Source: Candidatus Saccharimonadota bacterium (lineage in GTDB: Bacteria > Patescibacteriota > Saccharimonadia > Saccharimonadales > Saccharimonadaceae). From it: DNA of 62,927 nt. Below, one piece after another: positions 33,809 to 43,571 of the stretch. The stretch lies in NCBI GenBank assembly GCA_016282495.1, contig JAEEKR010000013.1, forward strand, positions 1 through 62,927. Direction: 5' to 3'. Below the pieces are notes generated by a model that had not been told where the DNA came from, did no database searches, and saw only the letters and a list, made by a program, of their open reading frames with translations. Every line of letters starts with the position of its first letter. Within the stretch, counting starts at the first letter, position 1. Made by a program: the position numbers and the translations under genes.

Positions 33809-33826
33809 ACGCATTTTTACCATCTT

Positions 33827-33910
33827 CTAGATTTCGATGAACTCTTGCCAGGCGGCAGGAGGAATTTGCGACTTTTTGCGCGTGTGAGTACGCTTAAGTC
33901 TGATACGCAT
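33827..33910 (-). CDS. Very small basic protein (27 aa)
   Basis: A 27-codon frame starts at ATG 33910 after AAAGGAG (10-base spacing) and ends at TAG 33829-33827. The product begins MRIRLKRTHTRKKSQ and ends AAWQEFIEI: a strongly basic first half and an acidic amphipathic end. A terminator lies 19 bases downstream and TTGAAA/GATAAA promoter-like boxes lie upstream. The unit looks complete, but such a short ORF could be chance. I do not recognise it. Confidence 0.5.
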   Translation of the reverse strand: MRIRLKRTHTRKKSQIPPAAWQEFIEI

Positions 33911-34025
33911 TAAATTGCGACTCCTTTAATGTTTATCGCCTAACGACCGTATTTCTTTCAAAAAATTATTATTAGAAAAGGCGACGATGTCTATTCTAAC
34001 AAATAATTATGAAGTTGGCAAATAT

Positions 34026-35654
34026 TTATTTGAGATTGCGAAAAACAATCTTTTTAACTTTATCAACTATTGGACGAACTTCTGAGAGTTTTAATAAATA
34101 ACTAAAAATCAAATACGATATCATGCTGGCGATGGCGATAATACAAAATTTAGGGAAAGTGGATAGGAACGAATTATCTGTAGCACGAAGTGGTAAAAGT
34201 TTTGTCATGAAATATGCAACAAAACCGGTAGCCACAGTAGTAATGAGCATGCGGAAGAAACCGCTCCAAAAGGCCTTATCTAAGATTTTGCCTTTTGACT
34301 GAATTTGCAAAATCGTCAGTAAAATAATAATTTCTGCTAATGCACCAATTGATTGAGCCCAGCCTAGGCCAGTTACGCCAAGATCCATTTTATAAAATAG
34401 TACCGACAAGGCAATCGTTGCGCCAATTGAAAAAATAGAAACTATAAATGGAGTTTTGGTGTTTTGCTTAGCATAAAAGCCGCGTGAAGCAATATGGAAA
34501 ATTGAATGAGCAAATATTGCAATTATGAGCGTGCTGAGCACGTCGGCAATAGTGCGATCGCCACCATTTTTAATAAAGTTTACTACATAACCGCGGCTGA
34601 AATATGTAATCGCAGCAACTGGCAGCGTAATCCAAGTAATGGTTCTGAGTGCCGTACGAAAAGTCTCGTAAAATTTTTCATCCTTGCCATCACCGGTTTC
34701 TTCGGTCATTTTAGGAAAGAAAGCGGTAGATATGGCTACACCAATAAGATTTACAGGCATCTGATGCAAACTAGATGCTTGTTGGAACGACCTAAGTGAA
34801 CCGGCACCCATTCTGGAGGAAAGGTTAGTACTTACTATGGAATTTGCATAATCAATTCCCTGGTCTAAGGAGCGGGCTGGCAAAAGTTTCAGGATGGTTC
34901 TAAAGCCCTGGTTCTTCCAATTTATTTTAAAATTATAATCAAATCCTAAACCAAAAAGGCCGATTAGGCTGACAATGACCTGTAATACAGCTCCAAACAC
35001 TACGCCAAGTGCAACACCCATAATACCACCTTCAAATATTTGCCAACCGAATATATTAATGCCGCCAGTAAATACGGTAATACCCACTAAGATGCCCACA
35101 TTGTAGAGTGCTGGGGCGAGTGCATAAAAAACGAAACGGCCAACAGCCTGCTGGATGGAACATAAAATAGTAGAGATGGAAAAAAGGAATGGGTTAATAG
35201 CTATTACACGCATCATGTTTATAGCGAGAATTGTGCCGGATTCATCTAGCCCTGGCCCGACCACATAACGCACTAGTGGATCGGCAAAAATCATAATTAG
35301 AATTGATGCCACTAAAGTGACTAACGCCATTAGATTCAAAATTCCAGAGGAAAGCTCCCAAGCGGATTTTTTATTGCCAGTGATGAGCCGTTGATTAAAA
35401 ACTGGGATAAACGAAACTGCTAAAGCACCAGATGTAAGAATAAAAAACATAAAATCCGGAATGGTAAAAGCAGCGGTATAAGCATCAATGCCAGTTTTAT
35501 AAGTGTCTAGATAATATGAATTTAGTAAACGATCACGAAAAATGCCAAGAAGTGCTGAAGCAAGTGTTGAGCTGGCAAGGATAATTGTTGCGGACTTGAT
35601 GGAAAGCTTGGAATTAACAAGAGTTACAACCGATTTAAACTTAAAATGCTTCAT
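34026..35654 (-). CDS. murJ: Lipid II flippase MurJ
   Basis: MurJ moves lipid II across the membrane for cell-wall synthesis. The 542-residue polytopic protein has about 14 membrane helices and family signatures SALLGIFRDRLLNSYYL near the N-terminus, ALAVSFIPVFNQRL, and LSSRMGAGSLRSFQQASSLH in the centre. The ATG at 35654 is six bases after TATAAT (35666-35661), so it is probably leaderless. It lies behind ftsH on the same strand, separated by a palindromic element that may end the ftsH transcript. Confidence 0.93.
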   Translation of the reverse strand: MKHFKFKSVVTLVNSKLSIKSATIILASSTLASALLGIFRDRLLNSYYLDTYKTGIDAYTAAFTIPDFMFFILTSGALAVSFIPVFNQRLITGNKKSAWELSSGILNLMALVTLVASILIMIFADPLVRYVVGPGLDESGTILAINMMRVIAINPFLFSISTILCSIQQAVGRFVFYALAPALYNVGILVGITVFTGGINIFGWQIFEGGIMGVALGVVFGAVLQVIVSLIGLFGLGFDYNFKINWKNQGFRTILKLLPARSLDQGIDYANSIVSTNLSSRMGAGSLRSFQQASSLHQMPVNLIGVAISTAFFPKMTEETGDGKDEKFYETFRTALRTITWITLPVAAITYFSRGYVVNFIKNGGDRTIADVLSTLIIAIFAHSIFHIASRGFYAKQNTKTPFIVSIFSIGATIALSVLFYKMDLGVTGLGWAQSIGALAEIIILLTILQIQSKGKILDKAFWSGFFRMLITTVATGFVAYFMTKLLPLRATDNSFLSTFPKFCIIAIASMISYLIFSYLLKLSEVRPIVDKVKKIVFRNLK

Positions 35655-35691
35655 TCTTTAATTATACCATAAGCCATCCCATAAAGTAGCC

Positions 35692-35755
35692 AGAAAACTA
35701 TCCGGGACACGCTCAAAGCCGCTCGGCCAAGCTTATGGTCCCGGATAGTATTTCT
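35692..35755 (-). repeat. Palindromic element copy 3, between ftsH and murJ
   Basis: Arms 35692-35708 and 35738-35755 match over 17 bases except one extra T, but their sequence (ACTATCCGGGAC) differs from the other copies outside the inner GAC. The 29-nt core 35709-35737 with mini-hairpin GCC-GCTC-GGC matches the tyrS and recX cores. Orientation relative to transcription is the same as in both genes. The hairpin starts 10 bases behind the ftsH stop and is followed by AGTTTTC, so it could serve as its terminator. Confidence 0.8.
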
Positions 35756-35765
35756 TGACTACTTT

Positions 35766-37676
35766 TTAGTGCAATTTGGCAGCTGCTGGTAATGTAGCAT
35801 CTTTTAGGAGTGGCTCTAGCTCTTTTTCTTCCAAAGTTTCGTGATCTAGAAGAGCTTGAGCAAGCCTATCTAGAACTTTTGTATTGGCTTTTAGAATCGC
35901 TTCGGCACGTGCAGCAGCTTCGTCGGTAAGAGTTTTGATTTCTTGATCAATAACTTCGGCAGTTTTTTCGGAATATGGTTTGCCCGTGCTGATCGTATAG
36001 TAACCCATATCTTGGTCTGGGAAGACACGGTTCCTTGTGGTTTTACCCATACCTTCTTCGATGACCATACCTTTTGAAAGCTCAGCAACATGTTTAAGAT
36101 CTGAACTTGCGCCGGTGGTAATATTATCTACGCCAAAAGTGAGTTTTTCGGCAACACGTCCGCCCATAGCGCGAGCAAGGACATCTTTAAGTTCAAAGAC
36201 GCTTTTATAACTGCGGTCCTCTGGCGGAATGAACCAAGTGACGCCACCGGTTTGTCCGCGCGGGATAATCGTGACTTTGTGAACTGGATCAGAATCTGGC
36301 AGAACGTGGCCAACAATGGCATGTCCAGCTTCGTGATAAGCTGTGATTTTACGTTCTTCGTCGTTCATAACTTTGGATTTGCGTTCTGGGCCAATAGCAA
36401 CACGTTCGAAAGCTTCGGTAACATCAGCATTCGAGATCTCTTTGTGACCTTCACGAGCGGCAGTGATGGCAGCTTCGTTAGCGATATTGGCAAGATCAGC
36501 TCCAGAACTACCAGCAGTTTTTGCAGCAAGTGATTCAAGATTTACGTCTTTTGCAACTGGTTTGTTTTTGAAATGAACTTTCAGAATTGCAAGGCGGTCT
36601 TTTCGCTCTGGTAAGGTGACGTTGATATGACGATCGAAACGTCCTGGACGAAGAAGAGCTTTATCAAGCATGTCAACACGGTTAGTAGCTGCAATAACAA
36701 TAACGCCGGATTCGTTGTCAAAACCGTCCATCTCAACCAAGATTTGGTTTAACGTCTGTTCATCTTCGCGACCAGCACCACCTCTAGCGTCACGTTTATG
36801 AGCCACAGCGTCAATCTCATCGATGAAAATAATACTTGGAGCGTTCTTCTTGGCTTTGTTAAATAGATCACGTACACGAGAAGCGCCAACGCCTACGAAC
36901 ATTTCAGCAAATTCGGAACCTGAAATCGAGAAAAATGGAACGTTTGCTTCGCCAGCAACAGCGCGAGCCATTAAGGTCTTGCCCGTGCCTGGATCACCTG
37001 CCAGTAAAACGCCGCGAGGAATCTTTGCACCAAGGGTTTCGTACTTTTTTGGTTTCTTTAAAAAGTCTACGATTTCAGCAAGGTCTTGCTTGGCGGATTC
37101 ATTGCCTGCGACGTCGTCAAAAACTACTTTCTTTTTGTCTGGGCCATAAAGTTTAGCCTTGGCTTTGCCAAAACCGATGGATTGATTATTGATGTTTTGA
37201 GCTTGTTTCATCATGCGGCCAAAGAAAAAGACAATAATTATAATTGGTACAGCAATAAGAGCTACATCGAATACGATTCCCCAAACATCAGTCTCTTCTA
37301 TATATTCGATTTTAGGATACTTCTCTTGACACGCCTCTAGAATTTCGCCGCTGTAACCAGCGCACTGATCGATTAAACCTTGGTCATATAGAGTGCCGTG
37401 AGGATCTTTGCGGGAGGATTCGGTTGGATGGTCTTGTCCTTTTAGTGTGATTTCCAGGCTACTACCGATAACGGTGATTTTTTCGATGTTGCCATTTTCG
37501 TCGTTAGCTCTGGAGATAACATCAGATATTGGTTTTTCTTCTAATTTGATATTGGTGCTAAATGATCCTAATAGCGCAAAGCAGCAAAGGACAACAAGCA
37601 AGACGAAAAGTACGCTGCGAATAGCGTTGCTGGTATTTTTATTTGCATTTTTCTTAACTGGTTGAGATGTTGGCAC
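35766..37676 (-). CDS. ftsH: ATP-dependent zinc metalloprotease FtsH
   Basis: A membrane AAA+ protease that degrades misfolded or regulatory proteins. The 636 residues have two membrane helices (about 17-38 and 135-155) around a short external domain, Walker A GDPGTGKT, Walker [11 protein letters not shown], the SRH region [20 protein letters not shown], and the zinc site HEAGHAIVG. The start codon is GTG at 37676 behind AAGGAG, which is unlike the leaderless ATG genes around it. The downstream murJ is separated by palindromic element copy 3. Confidence 0.97.
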   Translation of the reverse strand: MPTSQPVKKNANKNTSNAIRSVLFVLLVVLCCFALLGSFSTNIKLEEKPISDVISRANDENGNIEKITVIGSSLEITLKGQDHPTESSRKDPHGTLYDQGLIDQCAGYSGEILEACQEKYPKIEYIEETDVWGIVFDVALIAVPIIIIVFFFGRMMKQAQNINNQSIGFGKAKAKLYGPDKKKVVFDDVAGNESAKQDLAEIVDFLKKPKKYETLGAKIPRGVLLAGDPGTGKTLMARAVAGEANVPFFSISGSEFAEMFVGVGASRVRDLFNKAKKNAPSIIFIDEIDAVAHKRDARGGAGREDEQTLNQILVEMDGFDNESGVIVIAATNRVDMLDKALLRPGRFDRHINVTLPERKDRLAILKVHFKNKPVAKDVNLESLAAKTAGSSGADLANIANEAAITAAREGHKEISNADVTEAFERVAIGPERKSKVMNDEERKITAYHEAGHAIVGHVLPDSDPVHKVTIIPRGQTGGVTWFIPPEDRSYKSVFELKDVLARAMGGRVAEKLTFGVDNITTGASSDLKHVAELSKGMVIEEGMGKTTRNRVFPDQDMGYYTISTGKPYSEKTAEVIDQEIKTLTDEAAARAEAILKANTKVLDRLAQALLDHETLEEKELEPLLKDATLPAAAKLH

Positions 37677-37710
37677 GGTAAAACTCCTTAAATAGTATAT
37701 CTATTGTAGC

Positions 37711-37742
37711 ATAAAAACAAAAAACTTGCCTGGCGGGCAAGT
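37711..37742 (-). terminator. Terminator of the tRNA-Pro(TGG) transcript
   Basis: ACTTGCC-CGCCA-GGCAAGT followed by TTTTTGTTTTT on the minus strand. Confidence 0.85.
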
Positions 37743-37763
37743 GATAAATAGTGGTAAGTTTGC

Positions 37764-37890
37764 CTCGCGCGCATTCGCGCACGAGTTTGCCTTTCCATAA
37801 ACAATCCACAGGATTGTTTATGGTAGAGCTTCCTTGCTCGCTAAGCTCGCAAGACTGCTCTTCCAAAATAATCCGCAGGGATTGTTTTGG
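37764..37890 (-). repeat. Cluster of four hairpins behind tRNA-Pro(TGG)
   Basis: In order from the tRNA: CCAAAACAATCCC/GGATTATTTTGG (37890-37863, beginning with the tRNA CCA); nested AGAGC/GCTCT and CTTGC/GCAAG (37861-37825); the 13-bp perfect CCATAAACAATCC/GGATTGTTTATGG (37823-37795); and CTCGTGCGC/GCGCGCGAG (37785-37764). The first and third hairpins are related to each other. The cluster ends at the terminator. It has no ORF and may be a structured trailer, a small RNA or mobile palindromes. Confidence 0.65.
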
Positions 37891-37963
37891 TCGGGGTGAC
37901 AGGACTCGAACCTGCGACCTCAACTTCCCAAAAGTTGCGCGCTACCAACTGTGCTACACCCCG
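37888..37963 (-). tRNA. tRNA-Pro (anticodon TGG)
   Basis: Acceptor CGGGGTG/CACCCCG, anticodon stem CAACT/AGTTG with loop TTTGGGA, standard T arm, encoded CCA. Confidence 0.95.
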
Positions 37964-38024
37964 TGTGCTTTTATTATATCACAAGCACGCACTTTTTACA
38001 ATTTTGGGAAGCTGAGTATGCAGA

Positions 38025-41000
38025 CTATTTACGTTTTCGACAACGAATTATTACGCCTGATGCTATAAAAACAGCGACAATAAATCCAATAATAATGGTA
38101 GACTTAGCTGCAGATGGGAGTATTTCTTTGAAACCAAGATTCCCTACACTTGGGCCTTCGTTAGAATCTTCGCCGTCTGTGTTTGGCACATTTGGGCCAT
38201 CTGGATTGTCTGGTGATCTTTCCCTAACTATAAAGTTGGTCATGACAATAACAGGGTCATCGAGCGCTGGCTCATCAAAGTAGACATCAATGGAGTGTTC
38301 ACCTAATTTTAATCCGTCTAGATAATCCTTTTGTAGGTTTACGACTGTGCTGCCTTCTGTGATGACATAGTCGACATTCTCCTCAATCTCTTCGCCATCA
38401 ACTTTGACAGTATGAGAAAAGTACTTTTTGGCGACGTCGATACTCAAAATAGATTTCTCATCAATGTCGATATCGAAAGTTTGGTTTTCTAACCATTCGT
38501 ATTCAATTTCGTAAGGTTCGGCATTATAGGTAGCAACATACACTGTGTCACCAGTGACGGCTGTTTCTATTTCTTTATCCCAACCCGCAAAAGTGTACTT
38601 GTAGGCTGGACTATTTTCGCGCGTTGGGTTTGATGGAGGCGTAACACGATCGCCTGGATGATAACCTTCTTCTTCGAAAATTATTGTGTCGTCAAAATCT
38701 TTAAAAGTGATGACAGCGTCTTCGTAAATTCGTGCACGATCGATGGTGTTCTCAAAACTAATTGGTATCACTGAATCATTTTGATATCCGATCGTTATAG
38801 TCGGTGTTCCTTCGCCATTACCAAAAGTTACGAACTGATGCGTCTCCGATTCATCTCCATCAGACATAGTCATATTGCCAACTGCAACTTCTAAGTTTTT
38901 TGGATTTTTAAATAGGGCCTCATTAATATAGACGGCAGATTCGTCAATAGAAGCAGATTCGCCTTCTTTAGCGATCATAAGCGATACTGGCCACGGAGTG
39001 ACTTCGTCGAATTCCCCCATCATTTCTTGCCTCATATAGTCACGATGATACTTACGCATCAGATCGAGGTAAACGGTTAATAGGTTCTCCGCACAATCGT
39101 TTTCATCGCTAAAGCCTGCTTTATAGTAGAAAGTATTTCCTTCTTCATCTATTCCTTGAGCGACTTTGCTATTAATAATATTTCCTTCTTCATCAATTAC
39201 ATTATATAGTGTGATAAATATAGGGTTTCCATCTTCATCTACGGCTATATCCATTGTACTCATATCGATTTCAGGAAGCATAACAGGATTGCCTTCTTCA
39301 TCGGTCATTGGAGCAAGAGTTCCATTATCTATGTCTATCCTCCAGGTTTTATAGGCGGCAAACATCATATCTGCTTCAGACATATCTTCACTAGAACAGA
39401 TTTCTGCAACTTCTTCTGGAGTACTTGGCATTTCTGATGCGATTTCTTCTTCGAAATTAGCCATGTAGTAATCTACTGTTTCATCTATAAGAGCTTCTTT
39501 TTCAATTACGTTAAATGATACGTCTCCGCCATTAATTTCTATAGCCGCACCACGTGAGGGCAGAGGCCCTCCAAGCGTATTTTCCATTTTTGCACGCAAT
39601 AATTCTGGTAGTCTTTCTGCGAGGTTTGTGTTACAATCTGCTTCGTCTACGAATGCTCCATACCCAAGCTGAGAGCTAAGCGCGCTTAGCTCTTCAAAAT
39701 CACTGACATTGGCGCATGTTTCAGCTATATTAATATTCGTAATTCCGTTGGAAATTATTTCGTCGATTGTCCCTGGATATAATATTGTGGACGGGGTTAC
39801 GCCGGCAATATTAGCCTTACCACCATTAAAAATAGCGTACCCATTCTCAACAATAAGCGGGCCATGGTCAAGAGCGGGATTAATTGATGTAACGTTTAAT
39901 TCTCCATCGTTAAGCAAGAAATAGCGCATAATCTCAAGCCCGTCGGTGACTATCGCATTTATACTGCCGCCGTTCATAATAAAAGAACCTGCGTTTATCT
40001 CATCGATTATCCCAGATATTTCGCCACCATTAATGATAATTTTGTCACTAGCCTCAAGATCGTCGCTCTCCATAATTAGCTTACCACCTTGGATTATTAA
40101 ATTGCCGCCATAGGCTTCGACACCGCCTTTGATAGTAGCGCCGTCGTAAATGATAATATCACCTTCGTATGAATAAACGTCATCATTAATCTCTCCTCCG
40201 TTTATAACAATCTGGCAGGATGATCGATAATTAGGGCACATCTTAATCTCACTTTCAATGGTTCCGCCGTTTACGATCATGTTGTCTGCCTGGATATTGC
40301 CGCTTACTATATGACCGCTTTCGATTATCAAGCTAGCCGCATCGGTAGCTTTAATAGAGTAATAAGGGTTTGCATAGGTGTCGTTGTTCCCCAATGTTCC
40401 TTCGCCAGATACTATGATTGGCGTGGTTGAGCTTGTTATTTGAGTATCATTCTCGCCGTTGATAACTAGATTAATTGGATCTGCGCCATTGTCGAATGTT
40501 ATGTTTGGCCCATTATAATTTTCTAGGGTGAGAGTATTAGAATTTTGGTCCCAAGAAATCGTTTCGTCGCCATCCACATCATATTCTTCGCCCGTAGCAT
40601 AGTAGACTTTATCGTCTTTAACGACCAGGTAGTTTTGGATGTATTTCCCATATATATAAGCCCTCCCATAGCTGGATCGGTCTATCGGCATATCTGGGGT
40701 AAAATCGATTTCATTACCAGACCCTTCGTACGAATACGAGGATAGCCTCAAACTGTCTAGTATACAGGAGTTGTCTGGGCTAGACGTTTTGATCTCAGTG
40801 GTGATTGTGGTCCCAAATGGTATCGTTTCGTCTGGATAATTAGTCATTTCGTCGCTATAATCGCCGCAATAGTGGGCGGTTACATGATAACCTTGTTCGC
40901 TGTCATAATACTGATAACTATCACTCATGTCGAAATGGACAGTTACTGGCTTACGAGTTACTCTCTTATAGATAAAATCATATTGCCCAACGGAACTTTG

Positions 41001-43349
41001 AGTGTATCGATAGCTGCGATAATCATAGAATGTAGGGCTACCATTATAGCTTTTCTCACCGTCTACGATTGTGCCGCCGTACCAATAGGAATCGGTATAG
41101 TTGTAACGGCTTGAATCTATATAAAAATTCAAATAGTCATTGATGTGGAGATTTTGAGAATAGAGCTCTACGACGTCTATAATATTAGTGTAAGAATCAT
41201 CATATACTACGGCATAATATGGGATAGTGTAGACTGGGAGCTTAACTATTCTGGCATAAATAAAATCAAATTGCCCAACTTCGGTTTCAGTATAAGTAAA
41301 ATTGTTAGAGAATAATCTGTCGGTGCCATATACTGGTTCGCCATTGGCCAAGGTACCAGCATACCAACCCTTGAACTCGTAATCGGAAGAAATGCTCGGC
41401 TGACCCGGAAGAACTACAGTGTCTCCTACGTAGCCACTCTGGATGGAATCAAGATTAGCGATTGCAGTTCCGCCTTCTTCTTCGTATGTCACTACATAAA
41501 ACGGAATTTCAAAAGTTTTTTTACGAATTAGCTTTGCCCAAAGGAAATCAAAATACTCACTGGAAGTCGTGCTTATGTTTGTTGGGCTATAGGTGAAATC
41601 GTTAGCGAATCTAACGTTCGTGCTAAATACTCTTTCGCCGTCTACGATTGTGCCGCCATACCAACCTTCAAACTTGTAGCCTTCTGGTATTTCAATTTCT
41701 GGTAAGTCAACTGTATCATACGCCGAAACAGTTTGAACAGAATTTTCTACGACCGTTGGTTCAGTGCCATCATCTTCGTCGGTCATAACAAGTAATGGGA
41801 TGTTGTATTCTAATTTTTCGTATGAACCATAAAGGTCAATGTTTCTATTAGCGGTTAGGTCCATATCTCCAAGTTCAATAGTCATTTCTGGGTTTTGATA
41901 CCAGCCACTAAACTCAAAACCGTCGTAAAAATTTGTATCACCCAACGAGCAACCGTCAGAATACACACTGTCAATAGTGAATGTTTCTCCTTTTTTGGCG
42001 CTTGTTCTGCCGGATCTTGTGCATATAGACCAATATGAATCGGTTACTTTTATATAATTAGGGTCGGTTTCGGACATAATATTATATCTCAGCCATTGAT
42101 ATTCTGTCTTATCTTTGTATTTTTTTATTACATTTTGATCGCTAATAACCACGTATGTTCCGTCGCTATAAGAATCTCCTGAAATCCAATAGCTATCATA
42201 GCCTGTCTCACCTGATGAGATTTGCCAGAGAATCTTACCGTTACTATCAATTTTGAAAAGATATGCTGTGACATTGGAATATCCTGAAACCTGACCGCCT
42301 AGAGCAAGATATTGATTGTCAATTGTTGGAATGGTCCTAGTCGCTAGATTGTAAGATCCTGATGTCAACGTATATGGTGCTAGGCCGCTAGGGATAATTG
42401 TTGTTGCTCCGTCAATAGTTTTCTCAATATATGATTCTCGAAAGTTTCTGTTGTTTATATTATTTGTAGTAATAAAGAACTCTTTGTCGAGAGTAGAGCT
42501 GGCGTGCCAAGCATTGATCGTGTCTTCTGACCATATTTCTGAAACGGAATCGCCAGCTGTAGATTCTTTAATCTTTTTGAGGTAGCCATTGTCTCCGGTT
42601 GTAAAAACAAATTCTCCGTCGCCAGTTTTAATGATCTTGTTTGTATAATTTAGCATGTCGTTGTTAGTGTTGGCGTTGTCATAACTAATTAGCCAAGCTA
42701 AATCTTCTGTGCAAATAGTCTTCGCGTTCACAGAACAATCGTGAGAACTTTTTAGCTTTGCGACAAATACATTGTTTTGTTCCCCACTAAGACCAGAGAT
42801 AACATAATTATTGTCGGAATCTAACAAAATTCCAGTGAGCGTCGTATGCGATGAATCCTCGGTCGAATTATGTACAAATTCCCAGTATTCTGTTTCGGTG
42901 ACAGTATCGCCATCGACATGGAATTTTGATACTTTACCAACTCTGTCTGGGTTATTAAATTCTGCGTTACCATAACCTACTGCGATATATTCGTCGGCTG
43001 AGAGTTGCAATACGGAAGTATAAAAACTATACGGACCACCACCTTTCGCATGCCATTCTAAATTCCCATCAACATCATATTTAAAGAGGCTAGCATAATA
43101 ACCGACTCCTTGCTGAACGTCTGGGAAATAATTTACGAATCCTTGCCCAGCAACAATGAATCCGTTATCATTTGTGGCTTTTAGGTCATATGCTGTGATT
43201 ATCGGATCCGTAGTTGATTTCGGAATTGACCAAACTTCTTCTACGTCGTTAGAGTCGGCGCTGGCGCTGAGTTTTGGTAATAAACAAGCCAGGGTCATAA
43301 AAACCCCTAAGGCTACTGAGGTTGCTAGCACCTTCAAAAATTTTTTCAT
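38025..43349 (-). CDS. Giant surface protein (propeller, InlB and beta-helix domains)
   Basis: At 1774 residues the largest product here. A signal peptide (about 1-31) precedes a propeller-like region (about 35-420, SAANDNGFIVAGQG-type repeats), five InlB/Listeria-Bacteroides-like segments with FxGWYxGT motifs (about 450-800), a beta-helix of NGGEI/NGGTI turns (about 970-1200) and helical parts with paired cysteines (TCANVSD...EADCNTN; ICSSED...ENDCAEN). One more InlB repeat (YKYTFAGWDKEIE), an Ig-like domain, VPNTDGE, a membrane helix and RCRKRK close it. Its layout matches the 1301-aa protein. It is probably a host-contact adhesin. RBS is GGAG, with its own promoter. Confidence 0.82.
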   Translation of the reverse strand: MKKFLKVLATSVALGVFMTLACLLPKLSASADSNDVEEVWSIPKSTTDPIITAYDLKATNDNGFIVAGQGFVNYFPDVQQGVGYYASLFKYDVDGNLEWHAKGGGPYSFYTSVLQLSADEYIAVGYGNAEFNNPDRVGKVSKFHVDGDTVTETEYWEFVHNSTEDSSHTTLTGILLDSDNNYVISGLSGEQNNVFVAKLKSSHDCSVNAKTICTEDLAWLISYDNANTNNDMLNYTNKIIKTGDGEFVFTTGDNGYLKKIKESTAGDSVSEIWSEDTINAWHASSTLDKEFFITTNNINNRNFRESYIEKTIDGATTIIPSGLAPYTLTSGSYNLATRTIPTIDNQYLALGGQVSGYSNVTAYLFKIDSNGKILWQISSGETGYDSYWISGDSYSDGTYVVISDQNVIKKYKDKTEYQWLRYNIMSETDPNYIKVTDSYWSICTRSGRTSAKKGETFTIDSVYSDGCSLGDTNFYDGFEFSGWYQNPEMTIELGDMDLTANRNIDLYGSYEKLEYNIPLLVMTDEDDGTEPTVVENSVQTVSAYDTVDLPEIEIPEGYKFEGWYGGTIVDGERVFSTNVRFANDFTYSPTNISTTSSEYFDFLWAKLIRKKTFEIPFYVVTYEEEGGTAIANLDSIQSGYVGDTVVLPGQPSISSDYEFKGWYAGTLANGEPVYGTDRLFSNNFTYTETEVGQFDFIYARIVKLPVYTIPYYAVVYDDSYTNIIDVVELYSQNLHINDYLNFYIDSSRYNYTDSYWYGGTIVDGEKSYNGSPTFYDYRSYRYTQSSVGQYDFIYKRVTRKPVTVHFDMSDSYQYYDSEQGYHVTAHYCGDYSDEMTNYPDETIPFGTTITTEIKTSSPDNSCILDSLRLSSYSYEGSGNEIDFTPDMPIDRSSYGRAYIYGKYIQNYLVVKDDKVYYATGEEYDVDGDETISWDQNSNTLTLENYNGPNITFDNGADPINLVINGENDTQITSSTTPIIVSGEGTLGNNDTYANPYYSIKATDAASLIIESGHIVSGNIQADNMIVNGGTIESEIKMCPNYRSSCQIVINGGEINDDVYSYEGDIIIYDGATIKGGVEAYGGNLIIQGGKLIMESDDLEASDKIIINGGEISGIIDEINAGSFIMNGGSINAIVTDGLEIMRYFLLNDGELNVTSINPALDHGPLIVENGYAIFNGGKANIAGVTPSTILYPGTIDEIISNGITNINIAETCANVSDFEELSALSSQLGYGAFVDEADCNTNLAERLPELLRAKMENTLGGPLPSRGAAIEINGGDVSFNVIEKEALIDETVDYYMANFEEEIASEMPSTPEEVAEICSSEDMSEADMMFAAYKTWRIDIDNGTLAPMTDEEGNPVMLPEIDMSTMDIAVDEDGNPIFITLYNVIDEEGNIINSKVAQGIDEEGNTFYYKAGFSDENDCAENLLTVYLDLMRKYHRDYMRQEMMGEFDEVTPWPVSLMIAKEGESASIDESAVYINEALFKNPKNLEVAVGNMTMSDGDESETHQFVTFGNGEGTPTITIGYQNDSVIPISFENTIDRARIYEDAVITFKDFDDTIIFEEEGYHPGDRVTPPSNPTRENSPAYKYTFAGWDKEIETAVTGDTVYVATYNAEPYEIEYEWLENQTFDIDIDEKSILSIDVAKKYFSHTVKVDGEEIEENVDYVITEGSTVVNLQKDYLDGLKLGEHSIDVYFDEPALDDPVIVMTNFIVRERSPDNPDGPNVPNTDGEDSNEGPSVGNLGFKEILPSAAKSTIIIGFIVAVFIASGVIIRCRKRK

Positions 43350-43385
43350 ATGATCTCCGCTTTAAATATATGACTCTTTTCTGAA

Positions 43386-43414
43386 ATATTAGCATAATCT
43401 TTTTTCAATAGCAA
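43386..43414 (-). promoter_or_regulatory. Promoter of the 1774-aa surface protein
   Basis: TTGCTA (43414-43409), a 17-nt spacer ending TTATGC and TAATAT (43391-43386). The TTATGCTAATAT part is shared with the orphan promoter at 29966. Confidence 0.6.
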
Positions 43415-43473
43415 CTATTGTGACTTTTTTCTGGTGTTTTGAAGGGATTTTTGATAAAATTAATTCGTTATTT

Positions 43474-43549
43474 CTGGGTGTGGCGCAGTTGGTAGCGCGC
43501 AGCGTTCGGGACGCTGAGGTCGCCCGTTCAAATCGGGTCACCCAGACCA
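43474..43549 (+). tRNA. tRNA-Pro (anticodon CGG)
   Basis: Acceptor CTGGGTG/CACCCAG, anticodon stem CAGCG/CGCTG with loop TTCGGGA, encoded CCA. A TAAAAT box lies 13 bases upstream. Confidence 0.95.
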
Positions 43550-43571
43550 TTTTTTATGCTTAATTAGTTCT

